Source: Streptomyces sp. Go-475 (GTDB taxonomy: Bacteria > Actinomycetota > Actinomycetes > Streptomycetales > Streptomycetaceae). Taken from it: a DNA stretch of 64,000 nt. Below the pieces are notes generated by a model, which was given only the letters and a program-made list of their open reading frames with translations, was not told the origin of the DNA and ran no database searches. Made by a program: the position numbers and the translations under genes. The DNA is taken from positions 620,001 to 684,000 of the forward strand of contig NZ_CP026121.1 in assembly GCF_003330845.1 (NCBI RefSeq). Reading direction: 5' to 3'. Positions within the stretch are counted from its first letter, which is position 1. Each line of letters starts with the position of its first letter. Positions 17,185 to 27,200 of this stretch are shown here, one piece after another.

Positions 17185-18504
17185 TCAGACGCCCGCCGCT
17201 CTCCGGTCAAGGAGGGAGCGGTGGATCTCGCCCGCGCGGATCGCCGTCGTCGACAGCAGTGTCGAGGTGAGGCCGTGCGTGTGCTCCGTGCCGCCCTGGA
17301 GGTAGATGCCGGCCGTCACGTCCGGGGCGGTCTCCGCGCGGTGGTCGCGGCGCACGCGGATCGCGTCCTCGTCGTCGCGCAGGCAGACCTTGGCCGCCTC
17401 CCCGAGCAGGGTGGTGAGGTCCCGGGGCCGGTAGCCGGTGGCGTGGACGAGCAGGTCGGCCTCCAGGACCTGTTGCCCGCCGGTGGGGAGGAACTCCACG
17501 ACGACGTCGAGCAGGCCGTCGGCCCGTGACCGGACGTCCCGTATCCGGGAGACGTTGAGGAAGCGCAGCCGCTCCCGGCCGGTGACCTTCTCCTGGTAGG
17601 AGGTCGCGTACAGGGACTCCAGGAGGTCCATGTCGACGACGGAGTAGTTGGTGGAGCGGTGGTAGTCGAAGAGCGACTGCTTGATCTCGGAGGGCGCGGT
17701 GAAGTACACGTCCACCGCCTCCGGGTCGAAGATGCGGTTGGCGAACGGGCTGTCGTCGGCCGGGGTGTAGCCGTACTTGGCGAAAACCGAGCAGACCTCG
17801 GCGTCGGGGAAGGAGCGGTGCAGGTAGTCGACCGTCTCGGCGGCGCTCTGGCCCGCGCCGAGGACGACGGCCCGGCGCACCGGCGTGCGCCGGTCGAGCA
17901 GTTCGGTGACGCGGGGCAGTAACTGGCTGTTGTGCCAGACGCGTTCGGACAGTTCGACGCCGGGCGGCACATGCGGTTCCAGGCCGACGGCGACGCTCAG
18001 GTCGCGGGCCCGGTACGTCTCGCCGGAGGCGTCGCAGACCACGTCGAATCCCGTGACGGTGCCCGACTCGTCGCGCACGGGGTCGACGGCGGTCACCTCC
18101 CGGTCGTAGGCCACGAGGTGCCGTACCCGTGCGGCGGCCCACTCGAAGTACTCGTGGAACTCCACCCGCAGGGGGAAGAGCGTCTTCTGGTTCAGGAAGT
18201 CGACGAGCCGGCCGCGCTCGCGCAGGAAGCACAGGAAGCTGTAGTCGCTGGCCGGATCGCGCAGGGTGACGAGGTCCTTGAGGAAGGACACCTGCATCGT
18301 GGCGTCGTCGATGAGCATGCCCCGGTGCCAGCCGAAGCGCGGCTGGCGTTCCAGGAAGAGGGCGTTGAGCCGGTCCTCCGGCGCGGCACTCGCGTTGTGT
18401 TCCTCGATCGCTATGGCGAGGGCGAGATTTGACGGCCCGAAGCCGATTCCGAGGACGTCGTAGGTGGTGTCCGTGGTGTCCGATCCCGTGAGCGGTGAGT
18501 TCAC
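17185..18504 (-). CDS. L-ornithine N5-monooxygenase
   Basis: 439 residues of the SidA/PvdA/CchB flavoprotein family, which hydroxylates the side-chain amine of ornithine with FAD, NADPH and O2. The FAD site is VLGIGFGPSNLALAIA, the NADPH site VVLGAGQSAAE, and a C-terminal LLVHATGYRP block closes the fold. The GTG at 18504 has GGGAGG upstream; the ATG at 18535 lies in the iron box and lacks a ribosome site. It provides hydroxyornithine for the hydroxamate. An iron box precedes it, and codon 195 (17920-17922) is TTA, so bldA control is likely. A lysine substrate cannot be excluded, but the fhOrn adenylation code favours ornithine. Confidence 0.92.
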   Translation of the reverse strand: MNSPLTGSDTTDTTYDVLGIGFGPSNLALAIAIEEHNASAAPEDRLNALFLERQPRFGWHRGMLIDDATMQVSFLKDLVTLRDPASDYSFLCFLRERGRLVDFLNQKTLFPLRVEFHEYFEWAAARVRHLVAYDREVTAVDPVRDESGTVTGFDVVCDASGETYRARDLSVAVGLEPHVPPGVELSERVWHNSQLLPRVTELLDRRTPVRRAVVLGAGQSAAETVDYLHRSFPDAEVCSVFAKYGYTPADDSPFANRIFDPEAVDVYFTAPSEIKQSLFDYHRSTNYSVVDMDLLESLYATSYQEKVTGRERLRFLNVSRIRDVRSRADGLLDVVVEFLPTGGQQVLEADLLVHATGYRPRDLTTLLGEAAKVCLRDDEDAIRVRRDHRAETAPDVTAGIYLQGGTEHTHGLTSTLLSTTAIRAGEIHRSLLDRRAAGV

Positions 18505-18540
18505 CGTGGCATCGCCTCCCTCAGGCAGCCACATGTTAGA

Positions 18541-18559
18541 TAAGGTTAGCCTTACCTTG
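18541..18559. promoter_or_regulatory. Iron box, divergent monooxygenase/formyltransferase promoter
   Basis: TAAGGTTAGCCTTACCTTG matches the DmdR/IdeR consensus TTAGGTTAGGCTAACCTAA at 14 of 19 positions and sits between the two divergent starts, so both genes should be repressed when iron is plentiful. Confidence 0.82.
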
Positions 18560-18588
18560 CAATGGAGCCGCCGGAGAGGGAGAACCGC

Positions 18589-19542
18589 ATGCGCGTCGCC
18601 ATGTTCGGCTATCAGACCTGGGGTCACCGCACGCTCCAGGCCCTGCTGGACTCCGACCACGAGGTCGCCCTCGTCGTCACCCACCCCAAGAGCGACCACG
18701 CCTACGAGAAGATCTGGGACGACTCCGTCGCCGAACTCGCCGAGAAGCACGACGTCCCCGTCCTCCTGCGCAACCGCCCCGACGACCCCGAACTCCTCGA
18801 CGCGCTGCGGGCGGCGCGGCCGGACCTCATCGTGGCCAACAACTGGCGCACCTGGCTGCCCCCCGAGGTGTTCGACCTCCCGCCGCACGGCACCCTCAAC
18901 ATCCACGACTCGCTGCTGCCGTCCTACGCCGGCTTCTCCCCGATCATCTGGGCGCTCCTCAACGGCGAGGAACGCGTCGGCGTCACGGCGCACCGCATGA
19001 ACGGCGAACTCGACGCCGGCGACATCCTGGTGCAGCGGGCGGTGCCGGTCGGGCCGGCCGACACCGCGACCGACCTGTTCCACCGGACCGTCGACCTCAT
19101 CGCCCCGATCGTGCGCGAGTCCCTCGACCTCATCGCCACGGGCCGGGACGCCGGGCGGTGGCAGCCGCAGGACCGCTCCAGGGCGAGCTTCTTCCACAAG
19201 CGCTCCCCGGAGGACAGCCGCATCGACTGGACCTGGCCGGCCGAGCGCCTGGAACGGCTCGTGCGCGCCCAGTCGGACCCGTATCCGAACGCGTACACCT
19301 TCCACCGCGGGAAGCGGCTGCGGATCACCTCGGCCGCCGTGTCCGAGGGCCGTTACGGCGGCACGCCCGGGCGGATCTTCATCCGCGAGGGCGACGGCGT
19401 GGTCATCGTGGCAGGCCCCGAGGCGCACACCGGCCGCTGCCCGGGGCTCGTCATCCGCCGGCTGCGCACGGAGGACGGCGCGGAGTACGCCGCGACCGAC
19501 TACTTCCGCACGATGGGGGGCTACCTGACGGCGCGTCCGTAA
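18589..19542 (+). CDS. Hydroxyornithine N-formyltransferase
   Basis: 317 residues of the methionyl-tRNA/GART formyltransferase fold, like CchA of coelichelin synthesis. The folate-binding catalytic region reads LNIHDSLLPSYAGFSPIIWAL with HRMNGELDAGDIL; the Asn-His-Asp triad residues are visible (N in TLNIHDS, H there, D in ELDAGDI). It transfers formyl from 10-formyl-tetrahydrofolate to N5-hydroxyornithine, giving the residue that the second module of the NRPS at 24249-32174 appears to activate. The ATG at 18589 has GGAGAGGGAG upstream and is preferred to the in-frame ATG at 18562. It shares a divergent iron-boxed promoter with the monooxygenase. Confidence 0.9.
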   Translation: MRVAMFGYQTWGHRTLQALLDSDHEVALVVTHPKSDHAYEKIWDDSVAELAEKHDVPVLLRNRPDDPELLDALRAARPDLIVANNWRTWLPPEVFDLPPHGTLNIHDSLLPSYAGFSPIIWALLNGEERVGVTAHRMNGELDAGDILVQRAVPVGPADTATDLFHRTVDLIAPIVRESLDLIATGRDAGRWQPQDRSRASFFHKRSPEDSRIDWTWPAERLERLVRAQSDPYPNAYTFHRGKRLRITSAAVSEGRYGGTPGRIFIREGDGVVIVAGPEAHTGRCPGLVIRRLRTEDGAEYAATDYFRTMGGYLTARP

Positions 19543-19596
19543 CTGACGCTCCGTCAAGTCATCACGAGCGGGCGGAGATTGTCCGAAGACCGTTGC

Positions 19597-19615
19597 TGAG
19601 GTAAGCCTTACCTTG
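19597..19615. promoter_or_regulatory. Iron box before the siderophore-binding lipoprotein gene
   Basis: TGAGGTAAGCCTTACCTTG contains the perfect inverted repeat AGGTAAG-C-CTTACCT and matches the DmdR/IdeR consensus at 13 of 19 positions, 54 bp upstream of the gene start. Confidence 0.8.
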
Positions 19616-19668
19616 CTTTACTGGCGGCCGTACGACTCCTGCCAGTACCCCGGCGACAAGGGACGCGC

Positions 19669-20691
19669 ATGCCGAGAAAGCTCCTCACCACCCTTCTCAC
19701 CGTCACCCTGGCCGCCGGGTTGGCAGCCTGCGGCTCCGTCAAGGACGACTCCGGCACCTCCTCCGCCCCCTCCTCCGGCGACGCGAAGGCGGGCTCCTCG
19801 TCCGCCTTCCCCGTCACCATCAAGCACAAGTTCGGCAGCACGAAGATCACCGAGGAACCGCAGCGGATCGTGGTGATCGGCGACGGCGGCACCGACGACG
19901 TCGACGCGCTGTACGCCCTCGGGGTCACGCCGGTCGCCGTCTCCAAGGACGCCTTCGCGGCCGACGGCGTCCACCCCTGGCTGAAGGACCGGGTCGACAC
20001 CAAGAAGACCAAGCTCCTCGACACCATGAACGGGGTCGACTTCGAGGAGGTCGCCGCCCTGCAGCCCGACCTGATCCTGGCCACCTCCGACTTCACCCTG
20101 GAGAAGAACTACCAGAAGCTCTCCGCGGTGGCGCCGACCATCGGCTACGAGACGGCGTGGGGCAAGCAGACCTGGCAGGAGCACGTCCAGGTCGTGGCGA
20201 AGGCCGTCGGCCGGGAGAAGCAGGCGGAGAAGGCCATCAAGGACACCGAGGACAGCATCGCCGAGGTGAGGTCCCAGCACCCCGGCCTGAAGGGCAAGAC
20301 CTACAGCCTGTCCATCGGCAACACCCCGGCCAAGATCTTCACCATCGCCTCGGAGGAGGACTTCGCGGCGAAGCTGATGAGCGAGGTCGGGCTGGGCCTG
20401 ACCCCGTCGGTGAAGAACATCAAGACGGTCAGCGGCAGCCCCACCGGCGAGCTGTCCTTCGAGCAGCTCGACAAGCTCGACGCGGACCTGGTCGTGATCG
20501 CGTTCACCACGCCGCAGCTGAAGAAGGCCTTCGAGTCCAGCGCGCTGGTGAAGAACATGTCCGCGGTGAAGGAGGACCGCTACGTCGTGACCGACGTGGC
20601 GACCATCAGCCAGCTCCGCAGCCCGTCCGTGCTGGGCATCCCGTGGGCGCTGGACAACCTGGAGACCGGGTTCGCCAAGCTGGACAAGTAG
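19669..20691 (+). CDS. Ferric-siderophore-binding lipoprotein (FepB/CchF-like)
   Basis: 340 residues. A lipoprotein signal with lipobox LAACG places it on the outer face of the membrane. The body is a class III periplasmic-binding fold: EEPQRIVVIGDGGTDDVDALYALGVTPVAV, LDTMNGVDFEEVAALQPDLILA and a C-terminal FEQLDKLDADLVVIAF. It would capture the loaded siderophore and pass it to FecCD-type permeases; the two permeases near 46374-48508 are the obvious partners although far away in the cluster. Iron control is implied by the box upstream. It ends at a strong shared terminator. Confidence 0.92.
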   Translation: MPRKLLTTLLTVTLAAGLAACGSVKDDSGTSSAPSSGDAKAGSSSAFPVTIKHKFGSTKITEEPQRIVVIGDGGTDDVDALYALGVTPVAVSKDAFAADGVHPWLKDRVDTKKTKLLDTMNGVDFEEVAALQPDLILATSDFTLEKNYQKLSAVAPTIGYETAWGKQTWQEHVQVVAKAVGREKQAEKAIKDTEDSIAEVRSQHPGLKGKTYSLSIGNTPAKIFTIASEEDFAAKLMSEVGLGLTPSVKNIKTVSGSPTGELSFEQLDKLDADLVVIAFTTPQLKKAFESSALVKNMSAVKEDRYVVTDVATISQLRSPSVLGIPWALDNLETGFAKLDK

Positions 20692-20719
20692 GGCCAGCAG
20701 GCCGGGCGTCCCGAGGGGA

Positions 20720-20760
20720 ACCGGAGCGGCGGGGCGCGTGACGCGCCCCGCCGCTCCGGT
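20720..20760. terminator. Strong bidirectional hairpin between convergent genes
   Basis: A 19-bp perfect GC-rich stem (20720-20738 with 20742-20760) around a TGA loop lies between the binding-protein gene and the end of the NRPS operon. It should stop transcription from both sides. Confidence 0.85.
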
Positions 20761-20765
20761 GTCGC

Positions 20766-23700
20766 TCAGCCGTCGCGCAGGGCCGAGTCGACCTCCTCCG
20801 CCGACATGCCCTCGATCTCCAGGTGGAGGGCGGCGACCTGCTCCAGCCGTCCCGGGGTGTGCTCCTCGGCGGCCAGCCGCTCGGCCATGCCGCCGGCCGT
20901 GAGGGTGGCGAACAGGGCCCGCACCGACACCTCGGAGGTGTCGAGGGCCTCCCGCAGCCGGCTCACGATCACGGTGGCGAGCACCGAGTCGCCGCCGAGC
21001 GCGAAGAACCCGTCGTCCAGGCCGACCCGTTCGACGCCGAGGACGTCGGCCCACACACGGCAGACGACCGTCTCCAGGGCGCTGCCGGGCGCCTGCCGCT
21101 CCCCCTCCCCCGGCTCCGGCGTCTCCCACAGCGCCCGGACGGCGCGGCGGTCGAGTTTGCCGTTGGCGGTGAGCGGCAGCTCCTCGACGACGGCGACCCG
21201 GGCCGGGACCATGTGGGGCGGCAGCACCGAGCGCGCCCACTGCCGCAGTTCCTCCTCCGCCGTCCCGGGCTCGGCGGCCACCGCGGCCGCCAGCTGCACC
21301 CCGGCTCCGCCGGTCAGCCCGGCGACGGCGCGCCGCACCGCCGGATGCCCGGCGAGCCCCGCCTCCACCTCGCCGAGTTCGATGCGGAAGCCGCGCAGCT
21401 TCACCTGGTGGTCGCGCCGGCCGAGGAACTCCAGCGTGCCGTCCGGCCAGTAGCGAGCGAGGTCGCCGGTGCGGTACCAGCGCACGCCGCCGGCCTCGGT
21501 GAACTTCTCGGCCGTGCGCGCCGGGTCGCCCCGGTAGCCGAGCGCCACGCCGTCCCCGCCGATCCACAGCTCCCCCGGCACCCAGTCCGGGCAGTCCCGG
21601 CCGCGCGGGTCGACGACCCGGCAGCGGACGTTGCGCAGCGGCGTGCCGTACGGCACGGCCCGCCAGTGCGCGGGCACGCGGGCGTCCGGCACCTCGCACA
21701 CGGTGGAGTGGATCGCGGTCTCGGTGGTGCCGCCGAGTCCGGCGAACCGGCAGCCCGGTGCGCGTTCGGCGAGCCGTCCGGGCAGGTCGGCGCCCACCCA
21801 GTCCCCGCCGAGCAGCACCGCGCGAAGACCGGCCAGTTCGCCGGGTCCGGTGGCGAGCAGCAGCATGTCCAGCAGTGGCGGGACGCAGTTGACGAGCGTC
21901 ACCCGGTGCGTGCGCACCAGCTCCGCCCAGGGCCGGGCCTCGCGCCGGTCCGCCTCGTCGACCAGGACCACCGCGCCGCCCGCGCTCAGCAGTCCGAACA
22001 CGTCGTAGACGGAGAGGTCGAAGTCCAGCGCGGACAGGGCGAGGCAGCGGTCCGACGGGCCCACCTCGAAGCGCGAGTCGAGGTCGTCGATGGTGTTCAT
22101 GGCGGCGCGGTGCGGCACCTCGACGCCCTTGGGCTCCCCGGTGGAGCCGGAGGTGAACAGGACGTAGGCGACCCGTTCCTCGTCCACCGGCACGGGCGCG
22201 GACAGCGGGGCGTGCCGCATCGCCTCCTGGACCGGCAGGCCGTCCTCGGTCGTACGGCCGTCGGTGAGGGTGAGGCGGAATCCGGCGGTGGCGCGGATGC
22301 GGTCGCGGCGGGCGGGCGGTTGCTCGACGCCGACCGGGACGTACGCGGCGCCCGCGGCCAGCACGCCGAGGACGGCGGTGATCTGGTCGGGCCCCTTGGG
22401 GAGGCTCACCGCGACGGTGTCGCCCGGCCGCACGCCCCGGTCCGCCAGCGCCCCGGCGCACCGCAGCGCCCGGTCGGCCAGCTCGCCGTAGGAGAGGGCG
22501 CCGTCGGTGCCCCACAGCAGTGCGGGGGCCTCGGGCCGTTCGGCGGCGTGGGCGAAGAAGCCGTCGTGGAGGAGCCGGTGGCTGCGCGGCGCGGCCGTGG
22601 CGTTGACCGCCGTGCGGACCGCCGACTGCTCCGCGGGCAGCAGGGCGGGCACCGGCCGGTCCCAGACCTCGTCCTCGGTGCCGAGCCGGGTGACCAGTCC
22701 GTGGAACGCGGCGAACATCGCGTCGACCAGTCCGGCGGGGAAGGCGTCCTCCCGGACGTCCCAGTTGACGAGCAGCCCCCCGTCGACCTCGGTGACCTGG
22801 GCGTCGAGCAGCACCTGCGGGCCCTGCGAGATGATCCACGCGGGCTGTCCGAAGGAGTCGCGCACCTCCTGGTCGAACAGCTCGCCGAGGTTGAGGGCGC
22901 TGGTGAACACCACGGGCGCGAGGACCTGTTCGCCGCGCAGCCGGGTCAGGTCGCGCAGCACCTCCACGCCGGAGTAGTCGGCGTGGGCGGCGTCGGTGTG
23001 CATGCGGTCCTGGAGCCGCCGGGCGTGCTCGGTGAACGTCGCCGGCTCGGCCAGGTCGACGTCGAGCAGCACCGAGCTGGTGAAGTCGCCGACGAGCAGG
23101 TCGGTGTCGGGGTGGGAGCCGCGGCGGTCGAACATGGGGACGTTCAGCAGGAAGCGGGGCTGACCGCTGTGGGCGGCCAGCACCTCGGCGAAGGCGGTCG
23201 CGACGGCCATCGCGGGGGTCAGCCCGTGCTGGTGGGCGCGGGCGGCCAGACGCCGTTTCCCGGCCGGCGGCAGCCAGTGGTGCCGCCGCGTCACGCGGGT
23301 CGGGTCGGCGCGCTCCGCCTCGGGCACCAGCGGCAGGTCGGGCGCGCTGGGCAGCTCGGGGATCCGGCGCTGCCACCAGGCCTGGGCCTGCTCCCGGCTC
23401 AGCCGCCGCACCTCCGTGCGTTCCGCCAGGCAGGCCGGGTAGCTGGTGCGGATCGGCGGCAGCGCGGCGTCGGGGTCGCGGTAGAGCCGGGCGAGGTCGG
23501 AGAGCAGGACGCGGTAGCTGAGGGCGTCCGCGGCGAGCATGTCGACGTCCACGTGCAGCCGGCTGCGGCCTTCGGGCAGCAGGGAGAGCTGCACGGAGAA
23601 CACCTCGCCGGCGCCCACGTCGAGCCGGGCGTGCGAGGAGGAGTGCCGGACGTCCTCCAGTTTGGCCGCCGCCGTCTCGGGGTCGAGGGCGCGCAGGTCG

Positions 23701-24230
23701 TTGACGGCGGTGGCCGGGCGGGTGAGGCCGGGCAGGATCTGCTGGCGGCCGTCGTCGCCGAAGCGGGCCCGGAGCATGCCGTGCCGCCGGACCAGGGCCC
23801 GTACGGCCGTGTCGAGCCGGTCCGGGTCCACGCCGGAGCCGTCGAACTCGACGTACAGGTGCGCGGCGACGGAGCCGAGGGTGGTGTCGTCGCCGCGGCC
23901 GATCCAGTAGGCGTGCTGCATCACGGCGAGCGGGAAGGGCTCACCGGGTTCCGGGGCCGGGGCCTCGGCGGTGGTCCCGGCTCCCGGCTCGGGAGTCCGG
24001 ATCCGGGACGCGAGCAGGGCGCTCCACGCGCGCAGGGTGGGTTCCTTGGCCAGTTCGGCGAAGCCGACCTTGACGCCCTGTTTGCGCCAGGAGCCGGCGA
24101 TCCTCATCAACGTGATCGAGTCCAGGCCCCAGGCGATGAGGCTGTCGTCCTCGCCCGGCGGGGTGTCCGAGCCGAATGTGTCGGTGACCGTACGGAGCAG
24201 CTCGTCCGCGGTCGGGGGGTGCTGCGTCAC
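20766..24230 (-). CDS. NRPS loading/cyclisation module: ArCP-Cy-A(Ser/Thr)-T
   Basis: 1154 residues. Domains: aryl carrier (1-75; WGLDSITLM, Ser38), heterocyclisation (about 93-520; DxxxxDxxS as DMLAADALS near 230), adenylation (about 540-1010; TSGSTGEPKG near 690) and carrier (LGGDS, Ser1082). Reading the pocket gives DLYNLGLIHK: the DLYN start is the Cys/Ser/Thr heterocyclisation type, and IHK rather than IWK favours a hydroxyl amino acid, so an oxazoline (Ser) or methyl-oxazoline (Thr) is expected from salicylate. There is no thioesterase. The C-terminal helix EGMSAEEVDSALRDG resembles a docking tail and may meet the basic N-terminus of the next NRPS. It is the last gene of the operon although it acts first. 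GTG start at 24230, 18 bp after the preceding stop. Confidence 0.9.
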   Translation of the reverse strand: MTQHPPTADELLRTVTDTFGSDTPPGEDDSLIAWGLDSITLMRIAGSWRKQGVKVGFAELAKEPTLRAWSALLASRIRTPEPGAGTTAEAPAPEPGEPFPLAVMQHAYWIGRGDDTTLGSVAAHLYVEFDGSGVDPDRLDTAVRALVRRHGMLRARFGDDGRQQILPGLTRPATAVNDLRALDPETAAAKLEDVRHSSSHARLDVGAGEVFSVQLSLLPEGRSRLHVDVDMLAADALSYRVLLSDLARLYRDPDAALPPIRTSYPACLAERTEVRRLSREQAQAWWQRRIPELPSAPDLPLVPEAERADPTRVTRRHHWLPPAGKRRLAARAHQHGLTPAMAVATAFAEVLAAHSGQPRFLLNVPMFDRRGSHPDTDLLVGDFTSSVLLDVDLAEPATFTEHARRLQDRMHTDAAHADYSGVEVLRDLTRLRGEQVLAPVVFTSALNLGELFDQEVRDSFGQPAWIISQGPQVLLDAQVTEVDGGLLVNWDVREDAFPAGLVDAMFAAFHGLVTRLGTEDEVWDRPVPALLPAEQSAVRTAVNATAAPRSHRLLHDGFFAHAAERPEAPALLWGTDGALSYGELADRALRCAGALADRGVRPGDTVAVSLPKGPDQITAVLGVLAAGAAYVPVGVEQPPARRDRIRATAGFRLTLTDGRTTEDGLPVQEAMRHAPLSAPVPVDEERVAYVLFTSGSTGEPKGVEVPHRAAMNTIDDLDSRFEVGPSDRCLALSALDFDLSVYDVFGLLSAGGAVVLVDEADRREARPWAELVRTHRVTLVNCVPPLLDMLLLATGPGELAGLRAVLLGGDWVGADLPGRLAERAPGCRFAGLGGTTETAIHSTVCEVPDARVPAHWRAVPYGTPLRNVRCRVVDPRGRDCPDWVPGELWIGGDGVALGYRGDPARTAEKFTEAGGVRWYRTGDLARYWPDGTLEFLGRRDHQVKLRGFRIELGEVEAGLAGHPAVRRAVAGLTGGAGVQLAAAVAAEPGTAEEELRQWARSVLPPHMVPARVAVVEELPLTANGKLDRRAVRALWETPEPGEGERQAPGSALETVVCRVWADVLGVERVGLDDGFFALGGDSVLATVIVSRLREALDTSEVSVRALFATLTAGGMAERLAAEEHTPGRLEQVAALHLEIEGMSAEEVDSALRDG

Positions 24231-24248
24231 CGGTTCCTCCGCTGTCGC

Positions 24249-27200
24249 TCAGAAGCCATCGTTGTCGTCGAGGTCGTCGCTGTGGTTCTCGAAGTCGTCG
24301 CTGTCGTACTCGAAGGCGTTCTCGAAGTCCTCGATGTCCTCCTGGGTCAGGGCCACCAAGGGCAGGTCCGAGGGGGTGAGTCCGCCCGCACGGGCGTCCT
24401 CGGTGTGCCGCGCCAGGCCCCGCAGGGCCCGCTCCCACAGCGCGAGCAGGGCCCGGGTCCCGGACGGTGCGAGGAAGGCCCGCGGGGCGGACGCGGAGAT
24501 GTGCAGCCGGACGCCGCCGTCCTCCTCGACGGCGACGGTGTTGATCTCCAGCGCGGAGGCGGCGGTCCGCCCACCGTCCCGTGGCACGTGGAGCATCGGC
24601 GCCTCGGGGGCGAGTTGCCAGGGCTCGTCGCCGGAGGCGGAGGCGGTGAAACGGCCGAGGTAGTTGAAGACGATCTGCGGCTGCGGGCGCTTGTCCAGTT
24701 CGACGGCGGTGTCCGGGTTGAGGTGCCGCAGCAGGCCGTAGCCGAGGCCGTGGTCCGGTGCGGCGCGCAGCTGCTCCTTGACGCGTTTCAGGGCCGTGCC
24801 CGCGGCCGGGCCGCCGGACAGGGCCTCGTCGAGGTCGACCGGGCCGGGGTCGAGGGCGACGGGGTGGAACGTGGTGAACCAGCCGACCGTGGCGGACAGA
24901 TCGACGTTCTCGGCGAGGTCCTCCTCGCGTCCGTGGCCCTCCAGTCCGACGAGGAGCGAACGGTCCGCGAGGTCCCCGCGCCGCTCCCGCCAGACGGCGG
25001 CCGCCAGCGCGAAGCCGGTCAGCAGCACGTCGGGGACGGCGGCCCGGTAGGCGGCGGGCACGGTCGTCAGAAGGGGGCTGGTGATCTCGTCGGGGAGGAC
25101 GAGGCTCTGCTCCCGGACGGGCCCCGGCAGCTCGGGAGCGTGCTCCAGCAGGGGGCTCGCGCCGTCCAGAACAGCTTCCCAGTACGGGAGTTCCCGCATC
25201 CGCTCCGGTGTGCGGGCGTCTTCGGCGAGGAGTCCGCTCCAGGTGCGGAACGACGTGCCGGCGCGGCCCGGGCGCGGGACCGCCCCGGCCCGTACCGCCT
25301 GCCAGGCCTCGGCCAGGTCGTCGGTGATGATCCGCCAGGACACCCCGTCGACCACCAGGTGGTGCGCGACCAGGAGGAGCCGGCCGGTGTCGAACCGGAC
25401 GGCCTGGAGCATGCGTCCGGCCCGGGGGTCGAGGCGCTCCACCGCCGCGGACAGCTCCTCCTCGACCGTCCCGTGCGCCCGGGTCAGCAACTCCCCGGCG
25501 TCCACGGCCCCTTGGGCGGGCACCAGGAGCCGGGTGCCGTCGCCGGCCAGCCGGGCGCGGAGCATGGCGTGGCGGTCCAGGAGGGCCTGGAGCACGGCGG
25601 TGGCGGTGTCGTCGGTCAGGCCGGGCGGCGTCACCAGCAGGACCGCCTGGGCGAGACCGCCGAAGGAGCCGTCGGGGCCGGCCGTCCACCGCATGACGGG
25701 GGTGAGGGGCACCTCGCCCACCGGATCGTCGGCGGCCGTGGCGGTGGGCTTGCGGGCGGCTTCGGCGGCCGCGGCCAGTCCGGCGGGTGTGGGTGACTGG
25801 AAGACCTGCCGGGGGCTGAGGGCGATCCCCGCCTTGCGGGCCAGGGTGACCAGGCGGATGGAGACGATGCTGTCGCCGCCCAGCTCGAAGAAGTGGGCGT
25901 CGACGCCGACCTGTTCGAGGCCGAGGACCGTGGCGAACAGCTCGCACAGCTGCCGCTCGCGTGCGTTCGCGGGCTCCCGTACCGGGGCGGTGACGGCGCT
26001 CTGGGGCGCGGGCAGCCCGGCCCGGTTCACCTTGCCGGAGGGCAGCAGCGGGAAGGCGTCCAGGGCGGTGAGGGTGCGCGGCACCATGTGGTCCGGCAGC
26101 CGGTCCCGCAACCAGCCGTGCAGGTCGCCGAGGTCGTGGGCGGCCAGGTAGTACCCGGCGAGCTGCTTGACGCCCGGCGCGTCCTCGCGGATCACCACCA
26201 CGCCGCGCCGGACGCCCGGGTGCTGTTCGAGGATCGCCTCGATCTCCTCCAGCTCGACGCGCATGCCGCGGATCTTCACCTGGTTGTCGGCGCGGCCGAG
26301 GAACTCCAGGGTGCCGTCGCGCTGCCAGCGGACCAGGTCGCCGGTGCGGTAGAGGCGTTCACCGGGCGGGCCGAACGGGTCGGCGACGAAATGGCCGGCG
26401 GTGCGGCGCGGGTCGCCCACGTACCCGCGCCCGAGGTAGACACCGCCCGCGTACAGCTCGCCCGGGACACCGACCGGGACGGGCTGGAGCCGGTCGTCCA
26501 GGACGTACAGCCGGGTGTTGGAGTTGGGGCGGCCGATGGAGACGGCGCTGCGGATCGCGCCGGTGCGGTAGACGACGTGGCTGACGCCGATGGTGGCCTC
26601 GGCCGGTCCGTAGCCGTGGTACATCACCGCCTCGCTCGCGGCGCGGAAGCGGGCGAAGAGTTCCGGGGTGAGCACCTCGCCGCCGCACCACACGTGGCGC
26701 AGCGAGGCGGCGCGGCGGGCGAAGCCGTCCAGTTCGAGGAGCAGGTCGAGCATCGAGGAGACCAGGTAGGTGAAGGTCACCCGGTGCCGTTCGACGGTGT
26801 CGAGGAGGTAGTCGACGTCCCGTTCGCCGCCGGGTTCGGCGATCACCACCCGGCCGCCGTTGACCAGCGGCAGGAAGATCTCGTTGATGGAGATGTCGAA
26901 GCCGAGCGGCGCCTTGAACAGGGCCGCGTCGTCGGTGCCGAAGCCGAGCAGGCCGCGCTGCCACAGCAGCCGGTGGGCGATGGCCCGGTGCCGGATCATC
27001 GCGCCCTTGGGGACACCGGTCGAGCCGGAGGTGTAGATGACGTAGGCGAGGCCCTCCGGGTCGACGCGCACCCGGGGGTTCTCCGCGGTGGGTCCGTCCA
27101 GGGCGACCTCGACGACGGGCGGCGCCTCCTCCCCCAGGAGGCCGTCGTCACCGGGCCGGCCGAGTACGGCGGTCAGGGCCGCGCCGCGGCACACCTCGGC

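Noticed and set aside
4103..20691. Insertion sequence as one end of a mobile island carrying the siderophore genes
   Set aside because: Only one copy is seen, it has its own TA duplication, and ordinary chromosomal genes lie between it and the cluster.
20823..25796. Very long plus-strand open frame (over 1600 codons) opposite the NRPS genes
   Set aside because: It is a GC-bias shadow. Its translation is Gly/Arg/Gln/Val-rich with no motifs, while the minus strand encodes complete NRPS domains. The same holds for the long frames at 25893-30737 and 32132-37429.
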